A stretch of 64,000 nt of DNA from the NCBI GenBank assembly GCA_018806915.1, contig JAGKQI010000104.1, forward strand, positions 1,240,001-1,304,000. The letters run 5' to 3'. The position numbers and the translations under genes are program-made. This document shows, piece by piece, positions 1 to 11,489 of the stretch (the first letter of the stretch is position 1; every line of letters begins with the position of its first letter). The notes under the pieces are model-generated. The model was not told where the DNA came from and made no database searches. It worked only from the letters and a program-made list of their open reading frames with translations. The DNA comes from Phytophthora colocasiae (Eukaryota > Oomycota > Peronosporomycetes > Peronosporales > Peronosporaceae).

Positions 1-141
1 CACGTCCCCAAAGCTTGTCCGCTTGCGTAAGAGACCTAAACGGTGTAGACAAGATCATGAGTACGACGCATTTAATCTCGCCGTCTTGTTAGTATTGCCA
101 AAACCACTTTCCTTCGATTATAAAAATGATAGAGCCGTCTT

Positions 142-570
142 TTAACTTGAATTCCCATTTTTTTCTCCTTCAATCAAGCAACCGTAAGTTGCTACAGCAG
201 CTTCCTCGATGTGAAAAGGAGTCGTATGACCTCCACCGAACTGAACAAGCCCCGTAAAAAGTTTGTCGTGAGCGCTGCCACAGCGTTTGTACGATATCAC
301 CCATTTCGATGGAATAGGGGTATCCCAAACGAGAATGCGCTCCCTTTCGGGCTCGAGCTGAAGCGTCGAAAATGACACAAAAGCATCTTTTAGGTCGAAA
401 AAGTTGTCATGAAACTCGGACAGAATGTCGTCGAGAACTTGGGAATCACTGAGGACGAGCTCGCGCAACGGCGCGGCCAGTTCGAGAGCTGCACTTCTTA
501 CAATGCTTGGAAAGCGAATGTCATTCAAAGTTCTTGGGTGCTTCACGCGCTCGCGGACGTGCTCGGGCAT
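142..570 (-). CDS. JmjC/cupin-like fragment, array unit 1 (representative)
   Basis: 142-codon frame starting MPEHVRERVKHP. Residues ~55-85 read FDLKDAFVSFSTLQ and ERERILVWDTPIPSKW. Near residues 108-134 there is GGGHTTPFHIEE followed by LIEGEK. The H-x-E and the H-to-GEK spacing of 15 residues match the first metal-binding strand pair and the G-E-K turn of KDM2/KDM7-type JmjC domains. The distal half of a JmjC domain, with the second iron-binding His, is not visible, so this is a fragment or a derived fold. In this unit a seven-T run (plus strand, ~157-163) shifts the frame after GEK and the protein ends NGNSS. No signal peptide or membrane segment. The frame is open for 15 codons upstream of the Met, so an upstream exon is possible. 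Expression is unknown. Confidence 0.5.
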   Translation of the reverse strand: MPEHVRERVKHPRTLNDIRFPSIVRSAALELAAPLRELVLSDSQVLDDILSEFHDNFFDLKDAFVSFSTLQLEPERERILVWDTPIPSKWVISYKRCGSAHDKLFTGLVQFGGGHTTPFHIEEAAVATYGCLIEGEKNGNSS

Positions 571-657
571 GTTGAGGGTGATACCTATGTGATCTTTATA
601 GCTATGTGCTCTTTAGATCACGACGCTTTTTGCGGATGCTAGTAACAGCTTGTCAAT

Positions 658-766
658 GCTGAAAACAGCAGTTCAGCAGTTAAATCTGCTGAAACTAGGT
701 TTTCAGCGCTGAGGCAACAGATAATAATTAGCACCTATTTGCAAAGGGAAATAATTAATATCTGTT
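658..766. other. Double hairpin region of the array unit (unit 1 shown)
   Basis: Two adjacent inverted-repeat structures recur in each full unit. Hairpin A: outer stem GCTGAAAAC at 658-666 pairs with GTTTTCAGC at 699-707, enclosing an inner stem TTCAGCAG at 672-679 with CTGCTGAA at 686-693 and a six-base loop. Hairpin B: AACAGATAATAATTA at 716-730 pairs with TAATTAATATCTGTT at 752-766 (one mismatch) around a loop of ~21 bases. Function is unknown: candidates are transcript termination, cruciform formation or the end of a mobile element. The array's right end falls in the loop of hairpin B. Confidence 0.75.
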
Positions 767-1017
767 ATTTGAGCGCTTAACAGGTGTTGTAGCGCCCTGG
801 GCTACTGATTCGCTGTTACTCACCAAGAAAAACTGTTATTTTTCACCTTGTACTTTTCCGCTTACTTATTCGGCATGCGCACGTAATGCGAACTTATCAA
901 TCAATAAACTTCAACCTACATTTATCGCAGCTATACTCTACAACCACACGTCCCCAAAGCTTGTCCGCTTGCGTAAGAGACCTAAACGGTGTAGACAAGA
1001 TCATGAGTACGACGCAT

Positions 1018-1515
1018 TTAATCTCGCCGTCTTGTTAGTATTGCCAAAACCACTTTCCTTCGATTATAAAAATGATAGAGCCGTCTTTTAACTTGAATTC
1101 CCATTTTTTCTCCTTCAATCAAGCAACCGTAAGTTGCTACAGCAGCTTCCTCGATGTGAAAAGGAGTCGTATGACCTCCACCGAACTGAACAAGCCCCGT
1201 AAAAAGTTTGTCGTGAGCGCTGCCACAGCGTTTGTACGATTTCACCCATTTCGATGGAATAGGGGTATCCCAAACGAGAATGCGCTCCCTTTCGGGCTCG
1301 AGCTGAAGCGTCGAAAATGACACAAAAGCATCTTTTAGGTCGAAAAAGTTGTCATGAAACTCGGACAGAATGTCGTCGAGAACTTGGGAATCACTGAGGA
1401 CGAGCTCGCGCAACGGCGCGGCCAGTTCGAGAGCTGCACTTCTTACAATGCTTGGAAAGCGAATGTCATTCAAAGTTCTTGGGTGCTTCACGCGCTCGCG
1501 GACGTGCTCGGGCAT
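1018..1515 (-). CDS. JmjC-like fragment, unit 2 (6-T frame)
   Basis: 165 codons. The T run is six long, so translation after GEK enters the third frame and ends with a basic tail (ILTRRRD). It carries the SKWVKSY variant. Confidence 0.4.
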   Translation of the reverse strand: MPEHVRERVKHPRTLNDIRFPSIVRSAALELAAPLRELVLSDSQVLDDILSEFHDNFFDLKDAFVSFSTLQLEPERERILVWDTPIPSKWVKSYKRCGSAHDKLFTGLVQFGGGHTTPFHIEEAAVATYGCLIEGEKMGIQVKRRLYHFYNRRKVVLAILTRRRD

Positions 1516-2192
1516 GTTGAGGGTGATACCTATGTGATCTTTATAGCTATGTGCTCTTTAGATCACGACGCTTTTTGCGGATGCTAGTAACAGCTTGTCA
1601 ATGCTGAAAACAGCAGTTCAGCAGTTAAATCTGCTGAAACTAGGTTTTCAGCGCTGAGGCAACAGATAATAATTAGCACCTATTTGCAAAGGGGAAATAA
1701 TTAATATCTGTTATTTGAGCGCTTAACAGGTGTTGTAGCGCCCTGGGCTACTGATTCGCTGTTACTCACCAAGAAAAACTGTTATTTTTCACCTTGTACT
1801 TTTCCGCTTACTTATTCGGCATGCGCACGTAATGCGAACTTATCAATCAATAAACTTCAACCTACATTTATCGCAGCTATACTCTACAACCACACGTCCC
1901 CAAAGCTTGTCCGCTTGCGTAAGAGACCTAAACGGTGTAGACAAGATCATGAGTACGACGCATTTAATCTCGCCGTCTTGTTAGTATTGCCAAAACCACT
2001 TTCCTTCGATTATAAAAATGATAGAGCCGTCTTTTAACTTGAATTCCCATTTTTTTCTCCTTCAATCAAGCAACCGTAAGTTGCTACAGCAGCTTCCTCG
2101 ATGTGAAAAGGAGTCGTATGACCTCCACCGAACTGAACAAGCCCCGTAAAAAGTTTGTCGTGAGCGCTGCCACAGCGTTTGTACGATATCAC

Positions 2193-2462
2193 TCATTTCG
2201 ATGGAATAGGGGTATCCCAAACGAGAATGCGCTCCCTTTCGGGCTCGAGCTGAAGCGTCGAAAATGACACAAAAGCATCTTTTAGGTCGAAAAAGTTGTC
2301 ATGAAACTCGGACAGAATGTCGTCGAGAACTTGGGAATCACTGAGGACGAGCTCGCGCAACGGCGCGGCCAGTTCGAGAGCTGCACTTCTTACAATGCTT
2401 GGAAAGCGAATGTCATTCAAAGTTCTTGGGTGCTTCACGCGCTCGCGGACGTGCTCGGGCAT
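2193..2462 (-). pseudogene. JmjC-like fragment, unit 3 (nonsense)
   Basis: A single C-to-T on the plus strand at 2193 turns the conserved Trp codon (SKW) into TGA, ending the frame at 89 residues, before the HIE block. Confidence 0.45.
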
Positions 2463-2927
2463 GTTGAGGGTGATACCTATGTGATCTTTATAGCTATGTG
2501 CTCTTTAGATCACGACGCTTTTTGCGGATGCTAGTAACAGCTTGTCAATGCTGAAAACAGCAGTTCAGCAGTTAAATCTGCTGAAACTAGGTTTTCAGCG
2601 CTGAGGCAACAGATAATAATTAGCACCTATTTGCAAAGGGGAAATAATTAATATCTGTTATTTGAGCGCTTAACAGGTGTTGTAGCGCCCTGGGCTACTG
2701 ATTCGCTGTTACTCACCAAGAAAAACTGTTATTTTTCACCTTGTACTTTTCCGCTTACTTATTCGGCATGCGCACGTAATGCGAACTTATCAATCAATAA
2801 ACTTCAACCTACATTTATCGCAGCTATACTCTACAACCACACGTCCCCAAAGCTTGTCCGCTTGCGTAAGAGACCTAAACGGTGTAGACAAGATCATGAG
2901 TACGACGCATTTAATCTCGCCGTCTTG

Positions 2928-3410
2928 TTAGTATTGCCAAAACCACTTTCCTTCGATTATAAAAATGATAGAGCCGTCTTTTAACTTGAATTCCCATTTT
3001 TTTTCTCCTTCAATCAAGCAACCGTAAGTTGCTACAGCAGCTTCCTCGATGTGAAAAGGAGTCGTATGACCTCCACCGAACTGAACAAGCCCCGTAAAAA
3101 GTTTGTCGTGAGCGCTGCCACAGCGTTTGTACGATATCACCCATTTCGATGGAATAGGGGTATCCCAAACGAGAATGCGCTCCCTTTCGGGCTCGAGCTG
3201 AAGCGTCGAAAATGACACAAAAGCATCTTTTAGGTCGAAAAAGTTGTCATGAAACTCGGACAGAATGTCGTCGAGAACTTGGGAATCACTGAGGACGAGC
3301 TCGCGCAACGGTGCGGCCAGTTCGAGAGCTGCACTTCTTACAATGCTTGGAAAGCGAATGTCATTCAAAGTTCTTGGGTGCTTCACGCGCTCGCGGACGT
3401 GCTCGGGCAT
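2928..3410 (-). CDS. JmjC-like fragment, unit 4 (8-T, longest coherent frame)
   Basis: 160 codons. An eight-T run keeps GEKKWEF in frame, the version that best fits a JmjC strand (G-x-K-x-W), and the protein ends in EGKWFWQY. After the stop the same frame stays open for ~45 more codons, hinting at an older, longer coding region. Confidence 0.5.
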   Translation of the reverse strand: MPEHVRERVKHPRTLNDIRFPSIVRSAALELAAPLRELVLSDSQVLDDILSEFHDNFFDLKDAFVSFSTLQLEPERERILVWDTPIPSKWVISYKRCGSAHDKLFTGLVQFGGGHTTPFHIEEAAVATYGCLIEGEKKWEFKLKDGSIIFIIEGKWFWQY

Positions 3411-3926
3411 GTTGAGGGTGATACCTATGTGATCTTTATAGCTATGTGCTCTTTAGATCACGACGCTTTTGCGGATGCTAGTAACAGCTTGTCAATGCTG
3501 AAAACAGCAGTTCAGCAGTTAAATCTGCTGAAACTAGGTTTTCAGCGCTGAGGCAACAGATAATAATTAGCACCTATTTGCAAAGGGAAATAATTAATAT
3601 CTGTTATTTGAGCGCTTAACAGGTGTTGTAGCGCCCTGGGCTACTGATTCGCTGTTACTCACCAAGAAAAACTGTTATTTTTCACCTTGTACTTTTCCGC
3701 TTACTTATTCGGCATGCGCACGTAATGCGAACTTATCAATCAATAAACTTCAACCTACATTTATCGCAGCTATACTCTACAACCACACGTCCCCAAAGCT
3801 TGTCCGCTTGCGTAAGAGACCTAAACGGTGTAGACAAGATCATGAGTACGACGCATTTAATCTCGCCGTCTTGTTAGTATTGCCAAAACCACTTTCCTTC
3901 GATTATAAAAATGATAGAGCCGTCTT

Positions 3927-4355
3927 TTAACTTGAATTCCCATTTTTTTCTCCTTCAATCAAGCAACCGTAAGTTGCTACAGCAGCTTCCTCGATGTGAA
4001 AAGGAGTCGTATGACCTCCACCGAACTGAACAAGCCCCGTAAAAAGTTTGTCGTGAGCGCTGCCACAGCGTTTGTACGATATCACCCATTTCGATGGAAT
4101 AGGGGTATCCCAAACGAGAATGCGCTCCCTTTCGGGCTCGAGCTGAAGCGTCGAAAATGACACAAAAGCATCTTTTAGGTCGAAAAAGTTGTCATGAAAC
4201 TCGGACAGAATGTCGTCGAGAACTTGGGAATCACTGAGGACGAGCTCGCGCAACGGCGCGGCCAGTTCGAGAGCTGCACTTCTTACAATGCTTGGAAAGC
4301 GAATGTCATTCAAAGTTCTTGGGTGCTTCACGCGCTCGCGGACGTGCTCGGGCAT
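3927..4355 (-). CDS. JmjC-like fragment, unit 5
   Basis: 142 codons, seven-T frame, protein as in unit 1. Confidence 0.4.
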   Translation of the reverse strand: MPEHVRERVKHPRTLNDIRFPSIVRSAALELAAPLRELVLSDSQVLDDILSEFHDNFFDLKDAFVSFSTLQLEPERERILVWDTPIPSKWVISYKRCGSAHDKLFTGLVQFGGGHTTPFHIEEAAVATYGCLIEGEKNGNSS

Positions 4356-4872
4356 GTTGAGGGTGATACCTATGTGATCTTTATAGCTATGTGCTCTTTA
4401 GATCACGACGCTTTTGCGGATGCTAGTAACAGCTTGTCAATGCTGAAAACAGCAGTTCAGCAGTTAAATCTGCTGAAACTAGGTTTTCAGCGCTGAGGCA
4501 ACAGATAATAATTAGCACCTATTTGCAAAGGGGAAATAATTAATATCTGTTATTTGAGCGCTTAACAGGTGTTGTAGCGCCCTGGGCTACTGATTCGCTG
4601 TTACTCACCAAGAAAAACTGTTATTTTTCACCTTGTACTTTTCCGCTTACTTATTCGGCATGCGCACGTAATGCGAACTTATCAATCAATAAACTTCAAC
4701 CTACATTTATCGCAGCTATACTCTACAACCACACGTCCCCAAAGCTTGTCCGCTTGCGTAAGAGACCTAAACGGTGTAGACAAGATCATGAGTACGACGC
4801 ATTTAATCTCGCCGTCTTGTTAGTATTGCCAAAACCACTTTCCTTCGATTATATAAATGATAGAGCCGTCTT

Positions 4873-5301
4873 TTAACTTGAATTCCCATTTTTTTCTCCT
4901 TCAATCAAGCAACCGTAAGTTGCTACAGCAGCTTCCTCGATGTGAAAAGGAGTCGTATGACCTCCACCGAACTGAACAAGCCCCGTAAAAAGTTTGTCGT
5001 GAGCGCTGCCACAGCGTTTGTACGATATCACCCATTTCGATGGAATAGGGGTATCCCAAACGAGAATGCGCTCCCTTTCGGGCTCGAGCTGAAGCGTCGA
5101 AAATGACACAAAAGCATCTTTTAGGTCGAAAAAGTTGTCATGAAACTCGGACAGAATGTCGTCGAGAACTTGGGAATCACTGAGGACGAGCTCGCGCAAC
5201 GGCGCGGCCAGTTCGAGAGCTGCACTTCTTACAATGCTTGGAAAGCGAATGTCATTCAAAGTTCTTGGGTGCTTCACGCGCTCGCGGACGTGCTCGGGCA
5301 T
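4873..5301 (-). CDS. JmjC-like fragment, unit 6
   Basis: 142 codons, seven-T frame. First unit with the TTATATAAATG variant downstream of the stop. Confidence 0.4.
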   Translation of the reverse strand: MPEHVRERVKHPRTLNDIRFPSIVRSAALELAAPLRELVLSDSQVLDDILSEFHDNFFDLKDAFVSFSTLQLEPERERILVWDTPIPSKWVISYKRCGSAHDKLFTGLVQFGGGHTTPFHIEEAAVATYGCLIEGEKNGNSS

Positions 5302-5818
5302 GTTGAGGGTGATACCTATGTGATCTTTATAGCTATGTGCTCTTTAGATCACGACGCTTTTGCGGATGCTAGTAACAGCTTGTCAATGCTGAAAACAGCA
5401 GTTCAGCAGTTAAATCTGCTGAAACTAGGTTTTCAGCGCTGAGGCAACAGATAATAATTAGCACCTATTTGCAAAGGGGAAATAATTAATATCTGTTATT
5501 TGAGCGCTTAACAGGTGTTGTAGCGCCCTGGGCTACTGATTCGCTGTTACTCACCAAGAAAAACTGTTATTTTTCACCTTGTACTTTTCCGCTTACTTAT
5601 TCGGCATGCGCACGTAATGCGAACTTATCAATCAATAAACTTCAACCTACATTTATCGCAGCTATACTCTACAACCACACGTCCCCAAAGCTTGTCCGCT
5701 TGCGTAAGAGACCTAAACGGTGTAGACAAGATCATGAGTACGACGCATTTAATCTCGCCGTCTTGTTAGTATTGCCAAAACCACTTTCCTTCGATTATAT
5801 AAATGATAGAGCCGTCTT

Positions 5819-6247
5819 TTAACTTGAATTCCCATTTTTTTCTCCTTCAATCAAGCAACCGTAAGTTGCTACAGCAGCTTCCTCGATGTGAAAAGGAGTC
5901 GTATGACCTCCACCGAACTGAACAAGCCCCGTAAAAAGTTTGTCGTGAGCGCTGCCACAGCGTTTGTACGATATCACCCATTTCGATGGAATAGGGGTAT
6001 CCCAAACGAGAATGCGCTCCCTTTCGGGCTCGAGCTGAAGCGTCGAAAATGACACAAAAGCATCTTTTAGGTCGAAAAAGTTGTCATGAAACTCGGACAG
6101 AATGTCGTCGAGAACTTGGGAATCACTGAGGACGAGCTCGCGCAACGGTGCAGCCAGTTCGAGAGCTGCACTTCTTACAATGCTTGGAAAGCGAATGTCA
6201 TTCAAAGTTCTTGGGTGCTTCACGCGCTCGCGGACGTGCTCGGGCAT
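5819..6247 (-). CDS. JmjC-like fragment, unit 7
   Basis: 142 codons, seven-T frame. Private plus-strand variant GGTGCAGCC near 6149, silent in this frame. Confidence 0.4.
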   Translation of the reverse strand: MPEHVRERVKHPRTLNDIRFPSIVRSAALELAAPLRELVLSDSQVLDDILSEFHDNFFDLKDAFVSFSTLQLEPERERILVWDTPIPSKWVISYKRCGSAHDKLFTGLVQFGGGHTTPFHIEEAAVATYGCLIEGEKNGNSS

Positions 6248-6712
6248 GTTGAGGGTGATACCTATGTGATCTTTATAGCTATGTGCTCTTTAGATCACGA
6301 CGCTTTTTGCGGATGCTAGTAACAGCTTGTCAATGCTGAAAACAGCAGTTCAGCAGTTAAATCTGCTGAAACTAGGTTTTCAGCGCTGAGGCAACAGATA
6401 ATAATTAGCACCTATTTGCAAAGGGGAAATAATTAATATCTGTTATTTGAGCGCTTAACAGGTGTTGTAGCGCCCTGGGCTACTGATTCGCTGTTACTCA
6501 CCAAGAAAAACTGTTATTTTTCACCTTGTACTTTTCCGCTTACTTATTCGGCATGCGCACGTAATGCGAACTTATCAATCAATAAACTTCAACCTACATT
6601 TATCGCAGCTATACTCTACAACCACACGTCCCCAAAGCTTGTCCGCTTGCGTAAGAGACCTAAACGGTGTAGACAAGATCATGAGTACGACGCATTTAAT
6701 CTCGCCGTCTTG

Positions 6713-7195
6713 TTAGTATTGCCAAAACCACTTTCCTTCGATTATAAAAATGATAGAGCCGTCTTTTAACTTGAATTCCCATTTTTTTTCTCCTTCAATC
6801 AAGCAACCGTAAGTTGCTGCAGCAGCTTCCTCGATGTGAAAAGGAGTCGTATGACCTCCACCGAACTGAACAAGCCCCGTAAAAAGTTTGTCGTGAGCGC
6901 TGCCACAGCGTTTGTACGATATCACCCATTTCGATGGAATAGGGGTATCCCAAACGAGAATGCGCTCCCTTTCGGGCTCGAGCTGAAGCGTCGAAAATGA
7001 CACAAAAGCATCTTTTAGGTCGAAAAAGTTGTCATGAAACTCGGACAGAATGTCGTCGAGAACTTGGGAATCACTGAGGACGAGCTCGCGCAACGGCGCG
7101 GCCAGTTCGAGAGCTGCACTTCTTACAATGCTTGGAAAGCGAATGTCATTCAAAGTTCTTGGGTGCTTCACGCGCTCGCGGACGTGCTCGGGCAT
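6713..7195 (-). CDS. JmjC-like fragment, unit 8 (8-T frame)
   Basis: 160 codons ending WFWQY; first unit with the G allele (EEAAAATYG). The non-coding part of this unit lacks four bases in the loop of hairpin B (near 7365). Confidence 0.45.
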   Translation of the reverse strand: MPEHVRERVKHPRTLNDIRFPSIVRSAALELAAPLRELVLSDSQVLDDILSEFHDNFFDLKDAFVSFSTLQLEPERERILVWDTPIPSKWVISYKRCGSAHDKLFTGLVQFGGGHTTPFHIEEAAAATYGCLIEGEKKWEFKLKDGSIIFIIEGKWFWQY

Positions 7196-7862
7196 GTTGA
7201 GGGTGATACCTATGTGATCTTTATAGCTATGTGCTCTTTAGATCACGACGCTTTTTGCGGATGCTAGTAACAGCTTGTCAATGCTGAAAACAGCAGTTCA
7301 GCAGTTAAATCTGCTGAAACTAGGTTTTCAGCGCTGAGGCAACAGATAATAATTAGCACCTATTTAGGGGAAATAATTAATATCTGTTATTTGAGCGCTT
7401 AACAGGTGTTGTAGCGCCCTGGACTACTGATTCGCTGTTACTCACCAAGAAAAACTGTTATTTTTCACCTTGTACTTTTCCGCTTACTTATTCGGCATGC
7501 GCACGTAATGCGAACTTATCAATCAATAAACTTCAACCTACATTTATCGCAGCTAGACTCTACAACCACACGTCCCCAAAGCTTGTCCGCTTGCGTAAGA
7601 GACCTAAACGGTGTAGACAAGATCATGAGTACGACGCATTTAATCTCGCCGTCTTGTTAGTATTGCCAAAACCACTTTCCTTCGATTATAAAAATGATAG
7701 AGCCGTCTTTTAACTTGAATTCCCATTTTTTTCTCCTTCAATCAAGCAACCGTAAGTTGCTACAGCAGCTTCCTCGATGTGAAAGGAGTCGTATGACCTC
7801 CACCGAACTGAACAAGCCCCGTAAAAGTTTGTCGTGAGCGCTGCCACAGCGTTTGTACGATA

Positions 7863-8135
7863 TCACCCATTTCGATGGAATAGGGTATCCCAAACGAGAA
7901 TGCGCTCCCTTTCGGGCTCGAGCTGAAGCGTCGAAAATGACACAAAAGCATCTTTTAGGTCGAAAAAGTTGTCATGAAACTCGGACAGAATGTCGTCGAG
8001 AACTTGGGAATCACTGAGGACGAGCTCGCGCAACGGCGCGGCCAGTTCGAGAGCTGCACTTCTTACAATGCTTGGAAAGCGAATGTCATTCAAAGTTCTT
8101 GGGTGCTTCACGCGCTCGCGGACGTGCTCGGGCAT
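7863..8135 (-). pseudogene. JmjC-like fragment, unit 9 (frameshifted)
   Basis: One G is missing from the GGGG run near 7884, so the frame ends HRNG at 90 residues. The unit has two further one-base losses downstream, in the A runs. Confidence 0.45.
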
Positions 8136-8653
8136 GTTGAGGGTGATACCTATGTGATCTTTATAGCTATGTGCTCTTTAGATCACGACGCTTTTTGCGG
8201 ATGCTAGTAACAGCTTGTCAATGCTGAAAACAGCAGTTCAGCAGTTAAATCTGCTGAAACTAGGTTTTCAGCGCTGAGGCAACAGATAATAATTAGCACC
8301 TATTTGCAAAGGGGAAATAATTAATATCTGTTATTTGAGCGCTTAACAGGTGTTGTAGCGCCCTGGGCTACTGATTCGCTGTTACTCACCAAGAAAAACT
8401 GTTATTTTTCACCTTGTACTTTTCCGCTTACTTATTCGGCATGCGCACGTAATGCGAACTTATCAATCAATAAACTTCAACCTACATTTATCGCAGCTAT
8501 ACTCTACAACCACACGTCCCCAAAGCTTGTCCGCTTGCGTAAGAGACCTAAACGGTGTAGACAAGATCATGAGTACGACGCATTTAATCTCGCCGTCTTG
8601 TTAGTATTGCCAAAACCACTTTCCTTCGATTATAAAAATGATAGAGCCGTCTT

Positions 8654-9082
8654 TTAACTTGAATTCCCATTTTTTTCTCCTTCAATCAAGCAACCGTAAG
8701 TTGCTACAGCAGCTTCCTCGATGTGAAAAGGAGTCGTATGACCTCCACCGAACTGAACAAGCCCCGTAAAAAGTTTGTCGTGAGCGCTGCCACAGCGTTT
8801 GTACGATATCACCCATTTCGATGGAATAGGGGTATCCCAAACGAGAATGCGCTCCCTTTCGGGCTCGAGCTGAAGCGTCGAAAATGACACAAAAGCATCT
8901 TTTAGGTCGAAAAAGTTGTCATGAAACTCGGACAGAATGTCGTCGAGAACTTGGGAATCACTGAGGACGAGCTCGCGCAACGGCGCGGCCAGTTCGAGAG
9001 CTGCACTTCTTACAATGCTTGGAAAGCGAATGTCATTCAAAGTTCTTGGGTGCTTCACGCGCTCGCGGACGTGCTCGGGCAT
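8654..9082 (-). CDS. JmjC-like fragment, unit 10
   Basis: 142 codons, seven-T frame. Confidence 0.4.
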   Translation of the reverse strand: MPEHVRERVKHPRTLNDIRFPSIVRSAALELAAPLRELVLSDSQVLDDILSEFHDNFFDLKDAFVSFSTLQLEPERERILVWDTPIPSKWVISYKRCGSAHDKLFTGLVQFGGGHTTPFHIEEAAVATYGCLIEGEKNGNSS

Positions 9083-9649
9083 GTTGAGGGTGATACCTAT
9101 GTGATCTTTATAGCTATGTGCTCTTTAGATCACGACGCTTTTGCGGATGCTAGTAACAGCTTGTCAATGCTGAAAACAGCAGTTCAGCAGTTAAATCTGC
9201 TGAAACTAGGTTTTCAGCGCTGAGGCAACAGATAATAATTAGCACCTATTTGCAAAGGGGAAATAATTAATATCTGTTATTTGAGCGCTTAACAGGTGTT
9301 GTAGCGCCCTGGGCTACTGATTCGCTGTTACTCACCAAGAAAAACTGTTATTTTTCACCTTGTACTTTTCCGCTTACTTATTCGGCATGCGCACGTAATG
9401 CGAACTTATCAATCAATAAACTTCAACCTACATTTATCGCAGCTATACTCTACAACCACACGTCCCCAAAGCTTGTCCGCTTGCGTAAGAGACCTAAACG
9501 GTGTAGACAAGATCATGAGTACGACGCATTTAATCTCGCCGTCTTGTTAGTATTGCCAAAACCACTTTCCTTCGATTATAAAAATGATAGAGCCGTCTTT
9601 TAACTTGAATTCCCATTTTTTTCTCCTTCAATCAAGCAACCGTAAGTTG

Positions 9650-10027
9650 CTACAGCAGCTTCCTCGATGTGAAAGGAGTCGTATGACCTCCACCGAACTG
9701 AACAAGCCCCGTAAAAAGTTTGTCGTGAGCGCTGCCACAGCGTTTGTACGATATCACCCATTTCGATGGAATAGGGGTATCCCAAACGAGAATGCGCTCC
9801 CTTTCGGGCTCGAGCTGAAGCGTCGAAAATGACACAAAAGCATCTTTTAGGTCGAAAAAGTTGTCATGAAACTCGGACAGAATGTCGTCGAGAACTTGGG
9901 AATCACTGAGGACGAGCTCGCGCAACGGTGCGGCCAGTTCGAGAGCTGCACTTCTTACAATGCTTGGAAAGCGAATGTCATTCAAAGTTCTTGGGTGCTT
10001 CACGCGCTCGCGGACGTGCTCGGGCAT
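9650..10027 (-). pseudogene. JmjC-like fragment, unit 11 (late frameshift)
   Basis: One A is missing in the GAAAAGG run near 9674. The frame breaks at HTTPF, so the HIE metal-site residues are lost and the product ends TSRKLL. Confidence 0.45.
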
Positions 10028-10544
10028 GTTGAGGGTGATACCTATGTGATCTTTATAGCTATGTGCTCTTTAGATCACGACGCTTTTGCGGATGCTAGTA
10101 ACAGCTTGTCAATGCTGAAAACAGCAGTTCAGCAGTTAAATCTGCTGAAACTAGGTTTTCAGCGCTGAGGCAACAGATAATAATTAGCACCTATTTGCAA
10201 AGGGGAAATAATTAATATCTGTTATTTGAGCGCTTAACAGGTGTTGTAGCGCCCTGGGCTACTGATTCGCTGTTACTCACCAAGAAAAACTGTTATTTTT
10301 CACCTTGTACTTTTCCGCTTACTTATTCGGCATGCGCACGTAATGCGAACTTATCAATCAATAAACTTCAACCTACATTTATCGCAGCTATACTCTACAA
10401 CCACACGTCCCCAAAGCTTGTCCGCTTGCGTAAGAGACCTAAACGGTGTAGACAAGATCATGAGTACGACGCATTTAATCTCGCCGTCTTGTTAGTATTG
10501 CCAAAACCACTTTCCTTCGATTATAAAAATGATAGAGCCGTCTT

Positions 10545-10973
10545 TTAACTTGAATTCCCATTTTTTTCTCCTTCAATCAAGCAACCGTAAGTTGCTACAG
10601 CAGCTTCCTCGATGTGAAAAGGAGTCGTATGACCTCCACCGAACTGAACAAGCCCCGTAAAAAGTTTGTCGTGAGCGCTGCCACAGCGTTTGTACGATAT
10701 CACCCATTTCGATGGAATAGGGGTATCCCAAACGAGAATGCGCTCCCTTTCGGGCTCGAGCTGAAGCGTCGAAAATGACACAAAAGCATCTTTTAGGTCG
10801 AAAAAGTTGTCATGAAACTCGGACAGAATGTCGTCGAGAACTTGGGAATCACTGAGGACGAGCTCGCGCAACGGTGCGGCCAGTTCGAGAGCTGCACTTC
10901 TTACAATGCTTGGAAAGCGAATGTCATTCAAAGTTCTTGGGTGCTTCACGCGCTCGCGGACGTGCTCGGGCAT
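10545..10973 (-). CDS. JmjC-like fragment, unit 12
   Basis: 142 codons, seven-T frame. It carries the T allele of CGG[C/T]GCGG, which dominates from here to unit 22. Confidence 0.4.
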   Translation of the reverse strand: MPEHVRERVKHPRTLNDIRFPSIVRSAALELAAPLRELVLSDSQVLDDILSEFHDNFFDLKDAFVSFSTLQLEPERERILVWDTPIPSKWVISYKRCGSAHDKLFTGLVQFGGGHTTPFHIEEAAVATYGCLIEGEKNGNSS

Positions 10974-11489
10974 GTTGAGGGTGATACCTATGTGATCTTT
11001 ATAGCTATGTGCTCTTTAGATCACGACGCTTTTGCGGATGCTAGTAACAGCTTGTCAATGCTGAAAACAGCAGTTCAGCAGTTAAATCTGCTGAAACTAG
11101 GTTTTCAGCGCTGAGGCAACAGATAATAATTAGCACCTATTTGCAAAGGGAAATAATTAATATCTGTTATTTGAGCGCTTAACAGGTGTTGTAGCGCCCT
11201 GGGCTACTGATTCGCTGTTACTCACCAAGAAAAACTGTTATTTTTCACCTTGTACTTTTCCGCTTACTTATTCGGCATGCGCACGTAATGCGAACTTATC
11301 AATCAATAAACTTCAACCTACATTTATCGCAGCTATACTCTACAACCACACGTCCCCAAAGCTTGTCCGCTTGCGTAAGAGACCTAAACGGTGTAGACAA
11401 GATCATGAGTACGACGCATTTAATCTCGCCGTCTTGTTAGTATTGCCAAAACCACTTTCCTTCGATTATAAAAATGATAGAGCCGTCTT

